From contig VDFB02193867.1 in the NCBI GenBank assembly GCA_007258455.2, forward strand, positions 527,240,751 to 527,304,750: a DNA stretch of 64,000 bases, given 5' to 3'. A program made the position numbers and the translations under genes. Source of the stretch: Sequoia sempervirens (taxonomy: Eukaryota > Streptophyta > Pinopsida > Cupressales > Cupressaceae). Positions 11,298 through 23,700 of the stretch are shown here, piece by piece. The notes under the pieces are model-generated. The model ran no database searches and had not been told where the DNA came from. It saw only the letters and a program-made list of their open reading frames with translations. Positions within the stretch are counted from its first letter, which is position 1. Every line of letters starts with the position of its first letter.

Positions 11298-14200
11298 AAT
11301 GTTATGGTTAGTATTCCCTAAGGCATGAATCTTTTATTCGTCAACTAGTCCTCTCTTGGTGGTGATGTCAAGTGTGATGCTCCCTAAAGTGTGTGACCTT
11401 TCATATATCAAGTAAATCCCCTTTGATTGTTTTTGACCTTATCCTGATGTTGTTTTTGCACCCCCTGAGGTGAGTTTGACATTTTGCTTCACTTTTGTTC
11501 ACAAGAGTTGAACTTAGTGTATCGTTGGAATAACACATTGAGCGTTTTGTGGCACCTTATCAAAGTTATCATGGAGTATAAATTTTGGTACAGTTGACTT
11601 ATGGGTACATATTTTTGTGATGAATTTTCCCATTTGCCACCTTTTTATGGATACACAGCTTGTAGACCTATTGTGTGTTTCTCATTTTTTCTTTGGGGCT
11701 CAACTAGTGTATATTGGATTGCACTAGCCCTCATGAGCATATTCCATGGCCACCTAGCATAATACGTAGGCTAAATGCACCAACAAACATCTTCCAAATG
11801 AGCACAACTCCCTCAAATAACCTTGAATCCCTTCCAAAATGTCTGCAAAGCAAATGCATAGGCTAGGAACCTCCCAAACACACATAACAACAAAGATGAA
11901 GAGCAGATTACTGTCACTAAGAACCAATTATCAAACCCTCAAAGAGGTATGACCAACAAGAATGGTGATTTTCTCCTAGAAATTTATGCCACCTTCATAA
12001 ATTCTAATTTCTTGCACTGTGGGTCGCCTCAACCTACTAAACAAGAATGAATAATGCCCACAAAAGGATCTTTGAACCTTCAATCAACATGAGCAATGCA
12101 ATGGTATGACCTAAGTCAAGAAATAACAAAAAAAAAATTGAAATATTCTAAAATCACTTCCATAAATGCTTCCAAATCGTTGCAAGAAGAGTTAACACAT
12201 CAAAATATAGGTAGAAGACATCAAAAAAATCCATAATCGAAAACAAACTGAAAAGATTTCACCAATAACTTCAATGGTGACTCCTCCAATAAAACCACTC
12301 CAATGTCCGACTAGGGATTATCTCTCAACTCCAAAACTAGAGCAACTTTGAAGGTTTTCATCTTCAAAGCCCTTGAGGGGATTCAATCCTCACTTCGACA
12401 ACATTTTGTTATCATCAATCAACATGGTGAAAATGAGAGAAAGAGAGGTGTATATATAACACTTTAAGATCCAGAAATTTGAAAATCTTTTCCCTCCAAA
12501 AGGAGATGCCCAACTTCAGGAAGAATATTAAATTTTAATTTTATTTATTTGTCCCTCTCATCTAGGCATCCAACTTGAGCAAGCACATGAACACATTTTA
12601 GAAACAAGCTTTAGTTGTTACTCCTAGGCATGGGGGCCCATATATAGGTTACTTTTTAAAACTTTATAACTTGAATAGAGTTTTAAATTACCATTCTTGC
12701 CATTTTCAAACTCCAAGATTGGTGGAACCACTAAATTGCCAAAATTGACAAAATCCCGAAGATTGAAACTGCCACCACTACCAGAAATAGAAGACCTACA
12801 CTAAACTATTGCCAAAACCATTGCTATAAATAACACTTACTAAAAATAACATACTACTAAAAAAAGTGTCCAAAATCAAAATAAGCACATTCCAAGATGC
12901 AACTATGACTTACTCAAAATAGTAAGTACTAAAGACACTACTAAAAATAGCAAGGAATACCCACCAAGGATCTTAGAAAACCTAGAAAGACCCAAAAACC
13001 CCTCTGACAAACTCCCATAAGAACCTCCTAAAAAGAAGATGAGAAACCTCTAAGAATCTTGGAAACCCTAAAATTCCTTTGAGTAGCCTATAAGACTCTA
13101 AAAATAGGCTAACGACCATTGAAAACATAGGGATAAAAAGGGGACATTATAGGATTGGATCATCACTAGGATATCTAAATGTAAGGTTGTGAGGGAGAAA
13201 ATAAATTCAATCTCAATTAGGGGTCATATGGAAATATGTATCATTTATTAGGTCTTCTTAAATGTTGTTATGAAGTTAGTTATAGGTTCCTATAGTTCTC
13301 TCTTTATAATAATCAATTATTACAATAATGAGGGATTATCTCCATTCTCTCTAAACCTTTCAAAATAAGAATCTTCAAGCTAGTCCCATAATGCAGTAAA
13401 GTTAAAGGGAAAGCAATATGTACCAATGTAGAGGACTTCACTTATGAATGAGGATGCCAATAATGAAGTGTATTGTACATATATCTACAACATCTTGAAG
13501 ATGCTTTATTAGTGTTTTAAATTCTTCCTCGATAAACTTCATAAGAGATTTGAAGGAATTCATTGGTATAGGGTCTCATCTAGCTAGGGAAACCAGAGGG
13601 ATTATCAAATTTCCACTATTCCAATTCAAAAAATTTATGGGGACTTGTGAGGATTGGCAGATATAATAGGTCTACTTGTGAGTATTTTTCTCACATAATA
13701 AAATAAAATATGGTTGTGAGAGTTCTTTGTGTTAGGCTTAAGCTATGATATTTATTTGGGTTCCACTATATTTTCCAAAACTATTGATGTTGAACTTGGA
13801 CTCTTGTGCAAACCTACATCAACATGAGGAGTTTGTGATTCTGGGATGTGGTTTATAAAAAACTTGTAGCATTTTGGAAGTTGAATCAAGTCATAAAATA
13901 TTTAATAAGTTCCTTTAAATCAAAATGTGGAGAAAAGATAGAAGGAATTAAAGAAAAATAATCTAATTCTACTCTAATTGAAAAATCAACAAACTATTCA
14001 TCATATAAGATTTGTCACTCATTAACTACATAATTTACATAGAATAACTAAATGGAAATGGTTACATGAACTATAACTGGGGGTTTTCTTTCTTAGTTCT
14101 TTCTCACCAGTATGTCCACTTGAACCAAGATTTTGTAGAACTATATATATTTATTAATATAATTATAGTGGCTTGCCACTTTCATTTAAAAAAAAAACAA

Positions 14201-15670
14201 GGAGAAGAGGGGCAAAATGATCATGAATTCTTGCATTATGGTTTTACAATGCATGGTTACAAAGATATAAGATAATTAGAATAAATCCAAAGATATGAAG
14301 GTCATTACAATAAAAATAAAATGAGAAATTAAATTTCTACAAAGCCCTAATAGCATGAGCATTCTTGATATATTGTCCCTCTAAAATTGAGCATGAAGCT
14401 CTTATTTACACAAAAATATCTTAGAAAAAAATAAATCCAATATATTAGAAAACATGAAATATCTATTGCTATGCATGCATAAGTATCACACAATCACATT
14501 AAATTTAAATTGGAAGTGATGACCACTTGAAGATTAGTTTAGAATTGATGGTCACCATGCTAGAAATTTGGCATGACATCCCCTCTAATGTTTTGGTCAC
14601 TTAAATTCCTTGAGTGTGGTACTTCTCAAAATGATTGTAAGGTTTGGACCAACAACATTCTTCTATCTTTAAATAGAATTGATTTTACCTTCAAAATGTG
14701 GTGACCATTAGATGAAGTCCCCTTTTGAAAGAACAAATAGTGTAGGATACTAACAATAAAGTTGTCCATATTTTCTCAACTAATAGCATAAGGATTTTAT
14801 GTTATCAACCTTTCCATTTTAAAAATGAGTGAAATCCCATCATATATCTCTCAAGTACATCATCCTTCTTTCTTTCATTGGTTTGTACATTATTTAGGTG
14901 ATAAGAAAGGGGACACAAACATTTCAGGCTAGGTTGAATCGAATAGTGGTGAAATAAAAAAGGGTTCTTAGATTGACACTTTTGTTAGGGCTACCATGTG
15001 TCTTTCTATTGTAACAACTCACATTATATACTAGACAAATTTTGAGGGTTGGATAACTTCTAGATCATATGTGGATCATTGATCTTGAATAAGATCAAAT
15101 GACTTTAAGGTGTTTTGGTCATGTACCTTTATGATATAGAACCAAAATTGGGGGGACCCTCTAGTGACACTATGTTTATATATTGACCAATGGCTAACGA
15201 TTTGTTGTTGTTATACTAACAACTTCTTGAAGTTATGAGAACCTATCATGTGGAGAACCTATCATTGTTCATTTAATTTTCCATGCAAAATGCTAGGGCC
15301 CACCTTGTGATGTGGATGCTTTGGTCAATGGAGCAACAATTTTGAGTTCTTAGATTGATGAGTTCAAAATGATTCACAGGTTGTTGATCTTAAAGATGAT
15401 TGAACAATTTTAAAGTTATTTATTCTATGCAGTCATCTTGCAAACAACAACCTCTAGAATTCCCAAAACTGTATGCCTAATAACAAAAAACCTTGAAGGA
15501 AAAGTATTTGGCCACCATTTAACAATAAGATCATGCAAGAACAATTGATCTCATCACTTATAAAATTTAAAGAAAAAAACTTCACCAAGGAGAAACAAAT
15601 TAGGGGAATCCAATCAAGTGATGTCAAATATATTCATAGTGCATAAATTCTTATGAAGGAGAAATACATT
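11298..15670. other. Non-coding repeat-derived DNA, no gene seen
   Basis: I found no supported reading frame, RNA gene or recognisable element in this 4.4 kb. The first few hundred bases probably continue the old gypsy element interrupted at 3609. The rest is moderately AT-rich with scattered A-rich and T-rich runs. A 69-codon frame at 14066-14275 has no family features and I treat it as chance. Confidence 0.45.
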
Positions 15671-15675
15671 GGAAG
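15671..15675. repeat. Left target-site duplication GGAAG (copia)
   Basis: GGAAG directly precedes the TGTTAGGGTT start of the left copia LTR and recurs directly after the right LTR at 20738-20742. The match is perfect. Confidence 0.88.
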
Positions 15676-16188
15676 TGTTAGGGTTTAGGAATATTGGAGC
15701 AATAAACATTAACAATTATATGCAAATTAAATAACCTAGAAATAACAATGAAGAATAACACAAAAGAGATCAACATAGAAATTTAGCGTGGTTCACCCAA
15801 TATGGGCTACATCCACAGAAACTCAGTCACCCAATGACTTTATTATCCAGTGAAAAATAGATTACAATCTCATGAATTTCATACCACAACATACATACCA
15901 ACCACTTATAACAAGCTTTTTGGAAGCTTCTAGAATTAGGGTTTTACAAAGTCATTTTTCACTTTACGTGTTAGAGAAATTTTTTTTTTCAAGGGTTGTA
16001 CCCTTAAACCCCTTCTATTGGGGGATGTAACCTTGAACCCTTGCTATCGAGGCCTGCCGCCCCCAAACCCCCACTATTGGGGGCTGTCACTCCTGAGCCC
16101 CCGCTCAGGGCCCGACTCGACGCTAAACCATGGCAAGGATACGTTATGAGTGTACAATATTTGCATGATCAGTCACCACATATCAACA
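15676..16188 (-). repeat. 3' LTR of the copia element
   Basis: The 513-bp repeat runs from TGTTAGGG to ATCAACA on the + strand. At 16001-16114 it holds a degenerate 30-bp tandem repeat, nearly four units of the type CCnnAACCCCxxCTATxGGGG, which makes the element's sense strand locally rich in G runs. The partner LTR has the same array at 20581-20664. Confidence 0.9.
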
Positions 16189-16238
16189 ATCTCCCACTTG
16201 GAGATTGATCAGGTTCCACACCAAACAATCTCCCACTT
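16189..16238 (-). promoter_or_regulatory. Polypurine tract of the copia element, duplicated
   Basis: On the - strand AAGTGGGAGAT directly abuts the LTR start TGTTGATATG and serves as the polypurine tract (16189-16199). A second AAGTGGGAGAT followed by TGTTTGG lies at 16228-16238, about 39 bp further inside, so the tract and the first LTR bases look tandemly duplicated. Confidence 0.75.
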
Positions 16239-16239
16239 A

Positions 16240-16826
16240 GAGACTAATCCTTGATGACACTGCTACACTTGCCGCTCCCACTGGATTACATGTCTAGCTA
16301 GTTTCTTATATCTACCATTATCAGTCATGAAGGCCAACAAAAATTGATGAGGAAACCAGTTTCTCCCATGTAACTGCCTTTGTGAACATATCTGCAGGAT
16401 TCTCACTGGTGTGAATTTTCTCTAGCTTCAACTGTCCATCCTCAAAAACTAATTGAATGAAGTGGTATTTGAGTTGTATATGCTTAGTTTTTTAATGCAA
16501 AGCTGAATTCTTAGCAAGATGAATGACACTTTGGCTATTAGTGTACAAAGGGCTATCTTCTTGGCATTGTCCCAATTCCTCTAGAAAACGCTGTAACCAA
16601 ATCATCTCCTTGCTAGATTTCATAGTAGCAACATACTCAGATTCAATGGTTGAAAGCATAACAACCTTTTGCGGTCTGGAAATTCAACTAATTGCAGTAC
16701 CTCCTACAGTAAAAACATACCCTGTAGTACTCCTACTATCAATTTCACCCACTAGATCAGAGTCAACATATCCTTTTAGAGAAAAATTTGTTTCTCCAAA
16801 ACATATTTTCTTTGAAGTAGTACCTC
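16240..16826 (-). pseudogene. Copia RNase H remnant
   Basis: Directly downstream of RT on the - strand, broken frames still read GYVDSDLVGEI near 16740-16775. This corresponds to the GYSDADWAG motif carrying the first catalytic aspartate of copia RNase H. Stops follow within a few tens of codons, and no continuous frame covers the domain. It would degrade RNA in the RNA-DNA hybrid during reverse transcription. Confidence 0.7.
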
Positions 16827-17780
16827 TCAAATATTGGAGAATCTATTTACCACGTTCCAATGTTCCATTCTCGGATTGCTCATATACCTGCTCACAACTC
16901 CCACTGCATGTGCAATATCTGGCCTTGTGCATACCTTTGCATATATCAAGCCACCAACTGTTAATGCATATGGTATTTTGGACATTTTGTCTTCCTCCTC
17001 TTGTGTCTTTGGACGCATCTCCTTAGTCAACTTAAAATGACTAGGAAATGGTGTACTAAATGCTTTTGCATTCTGCATGTTAAACCTTTTCAACACCTTC
17101 TCTACATACTCACTTTGAGACAAAACTAATTTTTTGTTTGTCTTATCCCATGTGATCCTCATACCAAGGATTTGTTTTGTTGCACCCAAATCCTTCATAG
17201 CAAATGAATTTTCTAATTTTTGCTTAATTTCATTAATATGTTGCATGTTAGACCTGACAACAAGCATGTCATCAACATAAAACAACAGTATAATATAGTT
17301 TCCATTACCCAATTTCTTAAAATAAACACAATAATCAAAATGGCATCTTTTGTAACCTTGTTCAGCCATAAAACTATCAAATTTCAAATACCATTGCCAA
17401 GGTGCTTGCTTCAGGCCATACAAACTCTTGTTTAACCTGCACACTAATTCCTCCTTACCCTTGACCTCATATCCCTGTGGTTGTTGCATGCATATTTCCT
17501 CTTCCAAATCCCCATGGAGAAATGTTGTTTTCACATCTAGTTGTTCAAGATGCAAGTCTTTTGTAGCCACAAGACTTATAATAGTTCTTATAGAAGTCAT
17601 CTTTACAACTAGAGAAAATATTTTATCAAAATCTATACATTTTTTCTTTGCAAAACCTTATGCCATGAGTTTGACCTTATATCTTTTCTTACCTCCATCT
17701 TCTTCCTTCAACCTGCAAACCCATTTATTTGGTAATGCTCTTTTACCTACAAGAAATTGGACTAAGTCCCAAGTTTGATT
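16827..17780 (-). pseudogene. Copia reverse transcriptase
   Basis: A 257-codon open frame (17600-16827) contains the classic copia RT motifs in order: LEQLDVKTTFLHGDLEEEI near residue 20, SLYGLKQAPWQWY near 65, and YVDDMLVV near 110 with the catalytic aspartate pair intact. An LSQSEYVEKVLKRFNM block and a TRPDIAHAVGVVSRYM block follow. The N-terminal part (NKWVCRLKEEDG, near 17730-17780) is in broken frames upstream. The normal LNG or FLNG motif reads LHG here. The frame length is about right for the RT core, but the polyprotein around it is destroyed. Confidence 0.92.
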
Positions 17781-18822
17781 CTACAGCAAGGAATCCATTT
17801 CCTCTTTCATGCCTAGCTCCCATTGCTTTTTGGTATCTACTTGCATTGCTTCTTCATAACCTTCAGGTTCACTATAATTAGTTAATATTATAGAATATAA
17901 TGATGGAGAACATCTTTCTAGAGGTCTTGTTATCCTTGTAGAATGTCTAACACTTGTAGGAGTCTATGGGATAACTTCTTGTTGCTGAGCATCAGGTACT
18001 AATGGCATTTTATTTTTTGAAATCTCATCTAGCACCACAATCCTTTTTGGCTTGTTCAAGCTTCTTTTCCTGCAACTAATCCTTATACATGATCTTCTCA
18101 TTGAATATAACATCTTTGCTCTTAATGATTTTATGATTTTCATAATCTCATAACCGATAACCAAATTCATCTACTCCATATCCAATGAAGGTACATTTTT
18201 TAGACTTAGCCTCAAGCTTGGTTCTATTTTTAGTATTAATATGGAAAAAAGCTTCACAACCAAAGGTTTTTCAGAAATGAATAGTTTACCTTTTTACCCA
18301 TTCATTCCTCCTCTAGAGTACCACCATCCAAAGGATTTGAAGGTCCCTTATTTATTAAATAAACACCAGTATGTACAACATCTGCCAAAAATTGTCAAGG
18401 TAGTCCAACATGCAATCTCATGCTCCTTGCATGCCCCATAATGGTCCTATTCATCCTCTCAGACACACCATTTTCTTGTGGGGTTCCAAGAACCATTTTT
18501 TGCCTACATATTGCATTGTATGAATAATAATTTTCAAATTATCTTCTGCAATACTCACCTCCATTATAAGATCTAAGACACTTCAACTTTTTTCCTATCT
18601 CATTCTCAACCAAAGCTTTCCACTTTTTAAAAGTTTCAAACACTTTTGATTTATTTTTTTAGGAAATACACCCATGTTTTCCTAGTTGCATCATCAATAC
18701 AAGTAACATAATAGCAAGATCCACCAAGAGAAGATACCTAAGTTGGTCCCCATACATTTGAATGCACAAGCTCTAATTTCTCACTCTTCTTTTCTTTCCC
18801 AACTTTGAGAAATCAGACTCTT
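17781..18822 (-). pseudogene. Copia integrase core and C-terminal region, broken
   Basis: Fragments in several frames on the - strand give integrase landmarks. LELVHSNVWGPT lies near 18740-18780, where the family has HSDVWGP, so the first catalytic aspartate is changed to asparagine. CYYVTCIDDATRKTWVYF lies near 18670-18730, NGGEYCRR near 18545-18570 and ENGVSERMNRTIMGHARSM near 18415-18475. A conserved C-terminal GCEAFFHI and KSKKCTFIGYG block lies near 18190-18260. Integrase would join the element DNA to the host chromosome. Stops and the changed catalytic residue make it inactive. Confidence 0.82.
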
Positions 18823-19173
18823 TTATTTACCATAAACACAATTTTTGTAGATTTCCAAGTCAATCTCCTTTAAACCTAGTAGCAAGTTTTTGGAGTGAAG
18901 TATCTTCATCCCTTTCTCACTCATATGCCCAAGTCTATGGTGCCACAATTTTGTTTTTGTCCCTGCAACAAGTGCTCTAACTATCTCATCAACAACTGTT
19001 TTTGTAACAGTTAAGGTAGAATAAGTATTACCAGTACACAAATACATTGTGCCTACCTTTTCACCTTTAACTACTACTAATGCACCTATAGTGACCTTCC
19101 AAACTTTGTTTGTAAAGGTAACTATGAAACCTTCACTACCTAGTTGTCCTACATAGATTACATTTTTTCTCAA
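18823..19173 (-). pseudogene. Copia pre-integrase (zinc-binding) domain
   Basis: The 116-codon frame ends with LWHHRLGHMSEKGMKILHSK, then LLLGLKEIDLEIYKNCVYGK. This is the gag_pre-integrase zinc-binding HHCC domain of copia elements; the first cysteine-pair position keeps one cysteine (NCVYGK where the family has xCxxCxxGK). It sits between the protease fragment and the integrase core, as expected. Confidence 0.85.
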
Positions 19174-19230
19174 ATTTGGAACATGTCTTACCTCCTATAG
19201 CAACCATTCATTTCCATTCCACAACTTGAT

Positions 19231-19779
19231 TTATATTTTTTCTTTTCCAACAATCTGACAGGGTTCATCATCACCCAAATATACCTGTCCAAAATCACCT
19301 TGAATATAATCTACAAAATATTTCCTATGGGGTGCGGCATGAAATAAATCCCTTGAATCTATTACCCAAAAATCACTAACATTATCTAAACATAGAATTA
19401 AAGCATCCTGCAATTTATTACTTGCAACATTAGCTTCCTTACTATCATCATGTTGTTCGTCTCCTTGTTTTCTTTTTTGAGAACAATAATCCTTCTTCAA
19501 GTGTCCTGTCTTTCCATAGTGCCAGCAATCCATTTTTCCTCTAGATTCAGATCCGCCTTTCTCTGACTTCCCTTGTGACTTCCCATGATTTGTTGGGCTT
19601 TTTTCTCTCTCCTTTTTTCTTCCGTTGTTCTCTACAGTCAAAGCATTACATGATGTTGACGTCTCACCTATTCTTTTCCATCGTATTTCCTCACTAAGGA
19701 TAATACCAACAACATCATCAAATTTCAATGTATTTGAACCAGAGACAAAATTACTTACATCCATTACCAAGCTATTCAA
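19231..19779 (-). pseudogene. Copia gag C-terminus, zinc knuckle and protease start
   Basis: The 182-codon frame contains a Lys/Glu/Ser-rich linker and CWHYGKTGHLKKDYC at about residues 84-98, a CCHC knuckle whose second cysteine is replaced by tyrosine. The protease start follows, reading DFWVIDSRDLFHAAPHRKYF where copia proteases normally have DSGASxH. The catalytic DSG is therefore altered to DSR. Both nucleic-acid binding and proteolysis would be impaired. Confidence 0.85.
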
Positions 19780-19801
19780 AATTCACTTTTACAAAAGTTA
19801 A

Positions 19802-20224
19802 TTAATTGGTAATCGTAAAAAACTTATTTAAATGAACTGTCATAGATCGACCTTCAATCATTTTTAGATTATAACAATGCTTCATGAGAAATACCTTATT
19901 TGAGGTTGAGGGTTTTTTATATATTTTAGCCAAATGTTCCATCAGATCCACTATTGTCCTTGCTTCTGTTATATTGAACACCACAAATGGTGCCAGGCAC
20001 AACCGAATGGTTCTTAGTGCCTTTCTATCCATAATATCCCATTCTTCATCAGACATTGTAGCCTCTTTCTTTGTTTTTCCTTGCAATGACCGCCATAGAT
20101 CCTTTTGATACAAATAATCTTCCATTTGCATCTTCCATAATTGATAATTTTGGGCGTTGAACTTCTCAACCTTAAATTTGCTTTCTTCCATTGCTCCCAT
20201 TGAAATAGGTTTCCTGCCAATCAA
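19802..20224 (-). pseudogene. Copia gag N-terminal capsid region
   Basis: The frame begins close to the primer binding site and reads KFNAQNYQLWKMQMEDYLYQ, then LCLAPFVVFNITEARTIVDL and YNLKMIEGRSMTVHLNKF. These are hallmarks of the UBN2-type gag of plant copia elements. A stop and frame change separate it from the downstream knuckle frame. An ATG within the first 11 codons (MGAMEESKF) is the likely authentic start. Confidence 0.85.
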
Positions 20225-20234
20225 CCAAAATACA

Positions 20235-20250
20235 TATGACTCTGATACCA
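20235..20250 (-). promoter_or_regulatory. Primer binding site of the copia element
   Basis: On the - strand the sequence TGGTATCAGAGTCATA lies two bases inside the right LTR. TGGTATCAGAGC-type sites pair with the 3' end of the plant initiator methionine tRNA and are standard for copia elements. Confidence 0.9.
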
Positions 20251-20252
20251 GT

Positions 20253-20737
20253 TGTTAGGGTTCAGGTAGATTGGAGCAATAAACATTAACAATTATATGC
20301 AGATTAAATAACCTAGAAATAACAATGACAAATAACACAAAAGAGATCAACACAAAAATTTAACGTGGTTCACCCAATATGGGCTACATACACAGAAACT
20401 CAACCACCCAATTATTTTATTATCCAGTGATAAACATATTACAATCTTATGAATGCCATACCACAACATACATCCTAGCCACTTATAACAAGCTTTTTGG
20501 AAGCTTCTTGAATTAGGGTTTTACAAAGTCATTTTTCACTTGACGTGTTAGCGATTTTTATTTTTTCGGGGGGGATGCACCTCGAATCCCTCCTATTGAG
20601 GGATGTTGCCCCTGAACCCCTGCTATCGGGGGTTGTCGCCCTCGAACCCCCGCTCGGGCCCCAGCCTGGCCCCGAACCCTATCAAGGATACATTACGAGT
20701 GTACAATATTTGCATGATCAATTGCCACATATCAAGA
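20253..20737 (-). repeat. 5' LTR of the copia element
   Basis: The 485-bp repeat matches 15676-16188. On the + strand it ends ATCAAGA where the partner has ATCAACA, so one terminal base has changed. The 30-bp G-rich/C-rich units occupy 20581-20664. The sense strand there has several runs of four or five G. Confidence 0.9.
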
Positions 20738-20742
20738 GGAAG
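20738..20742. repeat. Right target-site duplication GGAAG (copia)
   Basis: This is the second copy of GGAAG, directly after the right copia LTR. Confidence 0.88.
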
Positions 20743-23700
20743 TTTGTTGATTGAGGGAGGAAAAATAAGGAGATTTATTATATTTGGATACAGACATAAA
20801 TTAATACAATTATTAACTCTCTTTTTCTATTGGTTTTTTTTTTCCTAAAAGGGTTTCTTAGATTAAACATTGTCTCATATGTACTATAGATTATTTATGA
20901 TTTCATATGCTTCTATAATATTTTTCTGATTAAATTAAAACAATAATATAATTCTAATTTGGATCATACAATCTAAAACTCTAGACAACCAAATTATAAG
21001 TTTTTAGATTAATTTTCAATCGAAACAAATAATAGTAAATAGATTTACTTAATCACTACTCAGTGAAACATATTTCTTATCATAACATCAATAAAAGTAT
21101 TTAATATTAAAAATTAATGTTTTCTTTCTTTCTTTACTTAAAATTCTCTATACACACCTTTTGAACTCTCAACATATAATAAAGTTTTTATACTCATTCA
21201 ATAACATCACTTATTTCTTTATATCTAATATAATAACTTAAATTTCTTACTTTCTCACCCATAAAACCTATTATAATGATCTTTATAACCATTAATATTA
21301 ATATTCTAAACTTTTAACGTAATCTTTCTAACTTTTTAATCATCTAATATAATTTACCTCTATTATCATTTTGAAAAGTGAAAAATAAAAAGTAAATAAC
21401 ACTTTATTGAAATAATTATTGATTCCATTGCCATGAAACTTCATAGCTAATAAAAATTTCCAAATTCCACTTGGACGGTGAGAAGTGGGCAAGGAAACAC
21501 TTTATTGAAATAATTGATGGCTTCACTGACATGAAACTTCATGGCAAATATCATTTATATATAAATTCAAAATGCATTTGTAACAAACATACTTTCTAAA
21601 AAATTCCAAAGCAAAATGAAGAAAACACAAGATATTGATGGCCCAATGTTTTAGGTTAATAGTTAATTAAAAAATTCATTGAAAAATATTAATAAGAACC
21701 ATATTGGAAATGGATTGACTTCATATTGCACCCTAAAATTATTTGTTAATGTGATTTAAATAAATAAATAAATAATAATTCGAAGTGTAATAAATTACTT
21801 TCTTTGTTTTGTTGGGCTTTAAGAATATAGGCTTAAATTAAGAGTAAATTAAAATAGTTTTAGAATTATAGGTATAATTGTATAAGGAAATTCTTAATAT
21901 ATGAAGATTGAAAAATTAAATTAATTATATTATTAGAGTATGTGAAGAAGGATGATATTTAGTTTTATTCTTGAAGAATATATTGATGTATATTTTGGAA
22001 TTAGATTGATATTTATTTAAGAAATATGATCTTTTTATTTGAGCAATGCATAAAATTTGATATTAGATTTGTACTCTATTTTAGATCAAGTCTATGGATA
22101 TGGGTCAAGCCTATGGTTGTAAATTCATCCTTTAAATTTAGATTCAATAGTTGACAATGCATAATTATGTTATGTGATTCACTTAAATGATCTGTGTCTA
22201 CTTGACTCCCTTTTAATAAATGAAGACTAGTGGTATTTAAAGATATCTTGGAAGGGCCTCATTTTATTAATGATAGACACATTACCGTGATCAACTCACA
22301 TAAATTTGTGTACAAGATTGTAAATAATACTCTTCAAACATGCATATGCTTCTAGAATGATCTAGCATATCTAAATTCCTTTGAGTGCACCAAATCAAAG
22401 TGTTTCCTTCCTTAAATTGAATGATATCACTTAGAATGATTGAAGAAGAAATAATTAGAAGATGCGTGAAATGAATGCATTGAATGCATTTAGATATAAG
22501 GACATCAATATATTGTGTAAATTTGTGTTTAGTTGGTCTTTAGGGGAAAGGTATAGACAAGAGTTAGCCAAACCTTGAATTTTGAATGTGAAAGGGTTAA
22601 GTCTATGAGTGTGAAGTCAACCCCATAACTACAAAAAAAATAACCAAATAAACATAAGAATTGGATGCATATAAATATTTATTAGTATTAGTGTACAAAT
22701 TGTATACATTAAATGTGTAGGGATATGCGAACACAAAGATAGGATAACAAATAAGTTTGTAGAAATATGGATAGATAGGTGGCACAATGAAGAGCCTTGA
22801 CTTTGCAAAAAATATACTATTTATTAATATATCTACATACCAAAATACTCTACTTACAATGAACTCAAAACCAAATATAAAATGAGATAAATATACAAAA
22901 TTTACCATTACAATATTATTATAAAAAAATATTTATTTTTATAACAACAATAAATATTTTTAATGACAAACCAAAATCATGAATTCCAAAGATATCTTTA
23001 AGATCAAGATAAGATCAATGAAGACAGAAAAATAAAGAAAAAAATGATGTGGCAATATTGAGATCCGCAATATTGTACATTATTATTTAAGAAAAAATTA
23101 ATATCTATTCTAATAAGGGGAAACAAGGCCATGTGAATTAAGTGCATTTAAATTTACAAATATTGCATTTCCAAAATAGAAAGAGCCGACTAAATATATA
23201 CAAAACACCATTGTGTGGCTCAAAACCAATTGGCCTCGTCCACAGATCTTACTTTGTCTTAACTCTAAGGAAAACTAGCTAAAAAGTATCTAGGGGAGAG
23301 GACCCAGTAGTTGTGCACCCTAATTTTGTGGCTCTCAAAAACCAATCAAATGATGTCACACAATTCTAATTTTTTTGTACCATTTTCTTCGACTAGTTTA
23401 CGACTTATACCTAAGGTTTCAAGTCATCACTATAAAATTTGATGTTTCAATTACATGTAAGCATAGAAGGTGTCCAAAACACCACTTTTCTAACCCCCTA
23501 TAGATCATAGTCAACTACCACCCCCGGTACCTGATAACACTTCACCAATACTTGAACATATTGTCACAAGAAAAAATCACTTAATCTCTCAAATATGAAC
23601 TGATAAGTATATTAACTTATATTATTTTTTATTAATAGTTAAATAAATATAAACTACAAATTATATAGTTTAATATTAATAATTAAATAAATAAAAAAGT

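Larger units (their letters stand above)
15676..20737 (-). mobile_element. Full-length Ty1/copia retrotransposon, decayed
   Basis: The element is 5.06 kb with about 0.5 kb LTRs at 15676-16188 and 20253-20737, perfect GGAAG duplications on both sides, an initiator-Met-type primer binding site beside the right LTR, and a polypurine tract beside the left one. All coding remains are on the - strand in copia order: gag, zinc knuckle, protease, pre-integrase, integrase, RT, RNase H. Every domain is damaged by stops, frameshifts or lost catalytic residues, apart from the RT core, which is open for about 257 codons. It cannot move by itself. Confidence 0.93.

Noticed and set aside
14066..14275. 69-codon + strand frame
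   Set aside because: No motif, no homologous copy in the window and low-complexity flanks; probably chance.
22603..22908. 101-codon hydrophobic open frame on the - strand
   Set aside because: The product is a Phe/Tyr/Val/Ile-rich chain from AT-rich DNA with no family motif, no neighbour of related function and no good start context. It is probably chance.
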